A stretch of 25,673 nucleotides of DNA from CAZFJG01 sp964410915 (GTDB lineage: Bacteria > Synergistota > Synergistia > Synergistales > JAFGMB01). Under the pieces are notes generated by a model. The model worked only from the letters and a program-made list of their open reading frames with translations, was not told the origin of the DNA and searched no databases. The position numbers were made by a program, and so were the translations under genes. Shown in pieces: positions 21,898-25,673 of the stretch. Position 1 is the stretch's first letter. Each line of letters opens with the position of its first letter. Where the stretch lies: NCBI GenBank assembly GCA_964410915.1, contig CAYPIU010000025.1:1-25673 (forward strand). The letters run 5' to 3'.

Positions 21898-23172
21898 ATG
21901 TTTGAAAATCGTCAGAGGAGAGACATCCCTTTATGGAAGGATGTTGCAGACGAAGATTGGAACGACTGGAAATGGCAGATCAAAAACAGGATCACCACAG
22001 TAGACAGGCTCAGGCAGGTGATCTCCATTTCCGACGAGGATTCTGAAGTTATAGAAAAAAGTCTCAGCAGGCTCCGAATGGCAATAACTCCCTACTATGC
22101 GTCACTTATGGATCCAGATGATCCTTCATGTCCAGTAAGAATGCAGGCTGTCCCAACGGTGAATGAAACTAATATCGCTGATGCGGATTTTCTCGATCCG
22201 CTTCATGAGGATGAAGATTCACCAGTCCCGGGTTTTACCCACCGTTATCCTGACAGGGGACTTCTCCTGGTAACGGACCAGTGTTCCATGTACTGCAGGC
22301 ACTGTACCAGGAGGAGACATGCAGGCGAGACAGACAGGGCTTATTCCAAAGCTCACATTGAAAAATGTATCGAATATATAGCAGATACACCCACGGTAAG
22401 GGATGTACTTCTTTCAGGAGGAGATCCCCTCACTATTAACGAAGGTCTACTTGAATGGGTGCTTGCGGAATTATCTGCAATCCCTCATGTGGATTTCGTG
22501 AGAATAGGAACCAGGACTCCCGTGGTATGTCCACAGAGAGTGACTGAAGAACTGTGCAGTATGCTCAGGAAGTATCATCCTGTCTGGCTCAATACTCATT
22601 TCAATCATCCAAAAGAGATCACTCCGGAATCCATCCGGGCCTGCAGCATGCTGGCAGATGCCGGGGTTCCTCTGGGGAATCAGTCGGTACTGCTCAAGGG
22701 GGTCAATGATTGTCCGCTTGTTTTCAGGGAACTCAATCAGCAGCTTCTCAAAATGAGAGTGAGACCCTATTACATATATCAGTGCGACCTTTCCGAGGGG
22801 ATCGAGCATTTTAGAACATCCATAGGCAAAGGCATAGAGATCATAGAATTTCTGAGAGGGCACACCTCAGGACTCGCAGTTCCACATTTCATAGTGGATG
22901 CCCCAGGTGGAGGCGGCAAGATCCCCGTGATGCCCAACTACGTGGTATCAAGATCGGACCGCAAGGTCATCCTCAGGAACTACGAAGGAGTTCTAACTAC
23001 TTATACTGAGCCGGAGGATAATATCAGCAGGCCGGAGAAGCTCTATCATCACGAAGAGTATGTAAAGAGGCAGAAGATGCTTTCGGAAGAGGGGCTTATC
23101 AGGCTTTTCAATGAGGAAAAGTTATCCATTGAGCCCACCGGTCTTGACAGGCACAACAGGAATAAAAAGTAA
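21898..23172 (+). CDS. kamA: L-lysine 2,3-aminomutase (radical SAM, PLP)
   Basis: A 424-residue enzyme interconverting L-lysine and L-beta-lysine. The iron-sulfur ligands are C129, C133 and C136 (CSMYCRHC). The S-adenosylmethionine site GGDPL is at about 174-178, and the PLP lysine K341 is in APGGGGKIPVMPNYV. D297 (QCDLSEG) and D334 (FIVDAPGG) match the two aspartates that hold the lysine side-chain amine in the clostridial enzyme, so lysine rather than glutamate is the likely substrate. No kamDE, kdd, kce or ablB acetyltransferase gene is adjacent, so fermentation versus osmolyte (N-acetyl-beta-lysine) use is open. GGGGAGG precedes the ATG. Confidence 0.93.
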   Translation: MFENRQRRDIPLWKDVADEDWNDWKWQIKNRITTVDRLRQVISISDEDSEVIEKSLSRLRMAITPYYASLMDPDDPSCPVRMQAVPTVNETNIADADFLDPLHEDEDSPVPGFTHRYPDRGLLLVTDQCSMYCRHCTRRRHAGETDRAYSKAHIEKCIEYIADTPTVRDVLLSGGDPLTINEGLLEWVLAELSAIPHVDFVRIGTRTPVVCPQRVTEELCSMLRKYHPVWLNTHFNHPKEITPESIRACSMLADAGVPLGNQSVLLKGVNDCPLVFRELNQQLLKMRVRPYYIYQCDLSEGIEHFRTSIGKGIEIIEFLRGHTSGLAVPHFIVDAPGGGGKIPVMPNYVVSRSDRKVILRNYEGVLTTYTEPEDNISRPEKLYHHEEYVKRQKMLSEEGLIRLFNEEKLSIEPTGLDRHNRNKK

Positions 23173-23220
23173 CTCTGCCCGTGAGATTTACTGAATAAAA
23201 CAAGTATCGCAATTTCAGAT

Positions 23221-23254
23221 AAAACAAAGGGGACCCCAGGGCCCCCTTTGTTTT
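23221..23254. terminator. Bidirectional terminator between kamA and its converging neighbour
   Basis: AAAACAAAGGGG (23221-23232) and CCCCTTTGTTTT (23243-23254) form a 12-bp stem, with CC/GG pairing in the loop region. A- and T-rich flanks lie on both sides. Confidence 0.88.
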
Positions 23255-23275
23255 AATATTTATTATCCGCAGAAT

Positions 23276-24394
23276 TTAACTGCAGTTTTGTGTGTACCAG
23301 TTGAGTGTGCTTCTCGCGAGGGCCCGCTCAGTGCAGTAGTCACTTTCCTCGCTGATATTTTCAGGTCCCTTTTCCAGGATTATCCTGAGAAACGGGATGA
23401 GCTGGCTTTCATAGATCTTCATGCATTTTTCGGGTTCAAAACTTGGCCATGCATTACATCCCACACAGACCCTTCTGTTGGTCGTATCCACAAAATCCGG
23501 TATTTCGTCATAAAGAGGATCGTCAGTTTCCATAACATATTTTTTGAGAGTTCCATAGGGGATACCCTCAAAGCCCTTTACAGTTGGCGGATCTGCGCTT
23601 TCATCGTAGGGGTCGGCTGTTATATCCAGTATCACAGCATGTTCCGGCAGGTAGCCCAGCTGTCTGTTCCTGAGTATATATTTGGAGCAGTCGCATCTTT
23701 TTGTTGCATCTGCCAGTATGTCAGTGGAGGAGAGTATATCCTTCAAGGCTTTTTCATCAGCCAGGACAGCCCTGCTCAATACGGAAACGAGCATTCCCGG
23801 TAGTCCTTTCTGGCAGAATTCAGCATCACTGTCTTTCTGGAATGCCCTTATGGCAGTCTGGCCCACAGGACCGCATCCCACGACGCAGGTCCTGAGAGGT
23901 TTTCTGTGCGGTGAGCAGAAATCCGGGAAACGTTTTTTCAGCTCATTTAGAGCGACTCTTACAGCAGGGTTTGAAGTCCCTTCATAGTGGACAAAGAGTC
24001 TTTTGCATTCATCATCAATGATGCCGTCCATGGAAAAGGGGAATATCCCGGTTTTGCGGATGACCTCGTTCCTTATGGGTCTTGCCTCGTAGTGAAGCAT
24101 GGAAAAGAGGACTGATCCTTTTCGCATTTTTTCAATGGTGGACTCTTTAGGAGATCTTACGACTATTACAAGATCCTTCTGGTAAAGTTCATCCAGTGAA
24201 TTCACAAAGGTTATGTGAGGATTTTCCTTAAGATAATCCTCACTCGAGAAGCCCATTCCGGTCCCATATCCTTCTTCAAGAAAGATCCGGGCATCTGATA
24301 TCCTTCCGATCCTTCCAAAGAGCGAGGGCAGAAAGTCCCTTTTTTCTTCCGCTCCTTTATGCATTCTGGGAAAAGCGATACTTTTGATCTTCAT
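23276..24394 (-). CDS. Alanine dehydrogenase/transhydrogenase-like (AlaDH_PNT) protein
   Basis: A 372-residue protein. The N-terminal half resembles the AlaDh/PNT N-domain: a VIVVRSPKES strand-turn, then GSVLFSMLHYEARP, similar to the L-H-x-A signature of alanine dehydrogenase and saccharopine-dehydrogenase-like enzymes. The second half starts with a dinucleotide-binding loop CVVGCGPVGQTAIRAF (about 170-185). The C-terminus is rich in cysteines (CDCSKY, VCVGCNAW). A NAD(P)-dependent amino-acid dehydrogenase is likely; the substrate is not. It converges on kamA, so a link to lysine or beta-lysine metabolism is possible but unsupported. AGGAGG lies about 12 bases before the ATG. Confidence 0.65.
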   Translation of the reverse strand: MKIKSIAFPRMHKGAEEKRDFLPSLFGRIGRISDARIFLEEGYGTGMGFSSEDYLKENPHITFVNSLDELYQKDLVIVVRSPKESTIEKMRKGSVLFSMLHYEARPIRNEVIRKTGIFPFSMDGIIDDECKRLFVHYEGTSNPAVRVALNELKKRFPDFCSPHRKPLRTCVVGCGPVGQTAIRAFQKDSDAEFCQKGLPGMLVSVLSRAVLADEKALKDILSSTDILADATKRCDCSKYILRNRQLGYLPEHAVILDITADPYDESADPPTVKGFEGIPYGTLKKYVMETDDPLYDEIPDFVDTTNRRVCVGCNAWPSFEPEKCMKIYESQLIPFLRIILEKGPENISEESDYCTERALARSTLNWYTQNCS

Positions 24395-24481
24395 GGTGTG
24401 TACGTGCCTCCTGTTTAATACATAGCTAATCTTTAACCTTTAAAACTATATCACAAAAAAATAATCCCCAAAGGCATATAA

Positions 24482-24581
24482 NNNNNNNNNNNNNNNNNNN
24501 NNNNNNNNNNNNNNNNNNNNNNNNNNNNNNNNNNNNNNNNNNNNNNNNNNNNNNNNNNNNNNNNNNNNNNNNNNNNNNNNN
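24482..24581. other. Assembly gap of 100 N
   Basis: Exactly 100 undetermined bases, the conventional placeholder for a scaffold gap of unknown size. It interrupts the 3' part of the AI-2E permease gene. The 36 bases after the gap on that strand (24446-24481) may encode its end, but the reading frame across the gap cannot be trusted. Confidence 0.97.
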
Positions 24582-25627
24582 ATACCGTTAAGGGCAACAC
24601 CCCAGAAAAATACCGAAAAGATTATGAGGGCAGGGTGAAGTCCCGTCCTGTTGCCCATTATCCTGGGAGTAAGAACATAGCCTTCAATAGCCTGGACTCC
24701 GCCGAAGACCCCCAGTACGAGCAGAACTTTAATTATGCCTCCTCCATATCCGAAATAGGCAAGAGGAAGAGCGAAAGCCAGTCCGATCATGCTGCCCAGG
24801 TAGGGAATAATGTTGAGCAGGCCAAGGATCATTCCTATAACTATTCCATAGGGAAGTCCCACCAATACAAATCCAATGGCGAACAAAACACCCTGGGCAA
24901 GGGCTATAACTATCTGCCCCCGGAAGAATGTCAGAAGGATGTTAATGAATTGATCGAAGAGGTAGATCATATCGTCCCGGTGTTCCTTGTTCATAAAAGG
25001 CAGGAACTGCCCGATCCATTTTGCCTCAAAGGGTTTGGCCATTAGAAAGAAAGCCAGGTATATGGGCAGTACTGCCCAGGTCAACAGCCCCATGGCTGAC
25101 TGAAAAAAGCTGATGGCTGATCGTGAGATCTTTTGTCCCCAGGCCTGTATTATCCCTGCCGCCATCTGACCGGGGTTTTCTACCAGTTTCGACAGATCTG
25201 ACCCGGAACCTGATCCATATTTCTCAATGAGTTGTGTAACTTGCGGCCAGTGTGCCTGGCCAAATTCCTGGATAGAGTTGATCATTGCCGGAAGGTCTTT
25301 GGAGAACCTTACGATCTGATCCACTGTAAATGCGCTGGCAAACCATATAAACAATACCAGCGGGACCAGTACAGAGAGGAAAAAAAGCAAGAGAGCCCCA
25401 GCCTGTGATCCTCGGGAAATTCCCAGCAGGCGGCTGTAATAGGGGCGCAGCAGCATCGTAAGAATGAGAGCCACTACAGGGGGGAACAATACGTTCTGAA
25501 ATGCCCCCACAAAGATCGCAAGTCCCTTCAGGGCATATCCCAGGATAAGAACGAGAACCAGTCCCGATCCGAGAGTAATTGCAGATGTGACGATCACGCG
25601 CTGTCTCGGTCCCATTTCTTTAAGCAT
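24582..25627 (-). CDS. AI-2E family transporter (PF01594-type permease), 3' end lost in gap
   Basis: About 348 N-terminal residues are readable. The protein has a two-helix start (ITLGSGLVLVLILGYALKGLAIFVGAF), then VALILTMLLRPYYSRL. A cytosolic/peripheral segment holds DQIVRFSKDLPAMINSIQEF. The family's core helices follow, with RGQIVIALAQGVLFAIGFVLVGLPYGIVIGM and NIIPYLGSMIG, a hallmark proline-tyrosine motif. Members export autoinducer-2 or, in other lineages, act as Na+/H+ antiporters; substrate unknown. The start at 25627 has GGAGG upstream (about 25632-25636). The C-terminus falls in the 100-N gap, so the gene is partial. Confidence 0.88.
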
Positions 25628-25673
25628 TCAGCCCTCCTGATATTTAATTCATAGATGTAAGTAGACTATAGCA

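Noticed and set aside
1..25673. CRISPR array or insertion sequence
   Set aside because: I saw no regularly spaced identical repeats, transposase genes or terminal inverted repeats with target duplications.

Overview
The window reads as chromosomal DNA of a bacterium of moderate GC, probably an anaerobic member of the Bacillota. The evidence is strong AGGAGGT-type Shine-Dalgarno sites, several TTG starts, frequent AGA/AGG arginine codons, and a DUF1659/DUF2922/YvrJ-like gene group seen mainly in Bacillota. The KamA-type lysine 2,3-aminomutase fits an anaerobe. A halophilic anaerobe such as a Halanaerobiales relative is possible but is only an inference. A run of exactly 100 Ns (24482-24581) shows that this is a draft scaffold.

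Left part (1-9800), single genes and pairs. A CobS-like membrane protein has lost the family's aspartate motifs. An exported thioredoxin-like [2Fe-2S] ferredoxin stands divergent from a DtxR/MntR-type metalloregulator. A ketopantoate-reductase-family protein follows, then an OmpR-type response regulator and HAMP histidine kinase pair. A PLP aminotransferase has a long structured leader. A DsrE-family protein is divergent from an exported protein with two Spy/CpxP-like units. An orphan glycine-betaine-type binding protein ends this part. Phased TTTAC repeats (GTAAA-N5-GTAAA on the other strand) lie in front of the Spy-like gene, and related repeats lie in front of the response regulator, so the two may form a Cpx-like envelope-stress circuit.

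Middle (10319-11845): a compact same-strand cassette of DUF1659, DUF2922, a YvrJ-like one-helix membrane peptide, an M15-type D,D-peptidase and a small sigma-70-family factor. The last three genes overlap. It resembles a minimal sigma-plus-lysis-type module without any phage structural genes.

Right-centre (11855-18742, minus strand): a complete trpEGDCFBA operon with overlapping genes. It has a consensus promoter (TTGACA-17-TATAAT), a short leader peptide with three consecutive Trp codons (trpL), and a four-segment attenuator ending in a 13-bp terminator hairpin with a U-run. The true trpE start is at 18452; a longer open frame upstream merely reads through the attenuator.

Right part (18837-25637): a P2-type cation ATPase with altered ion-site residues, a stand-alone lysine 2,3-aminomutase with a structured leader, a convergent alanine-dehydrogenase/transhydrogenase-like protein, and an AI-2E family permease interrupted by the N gap. 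Almost every convergent gene pair is separated by a strong, usually bidirectional, terminator hairpin. I found no rRNA, tRNA, CRISPR array or insertion sequence.
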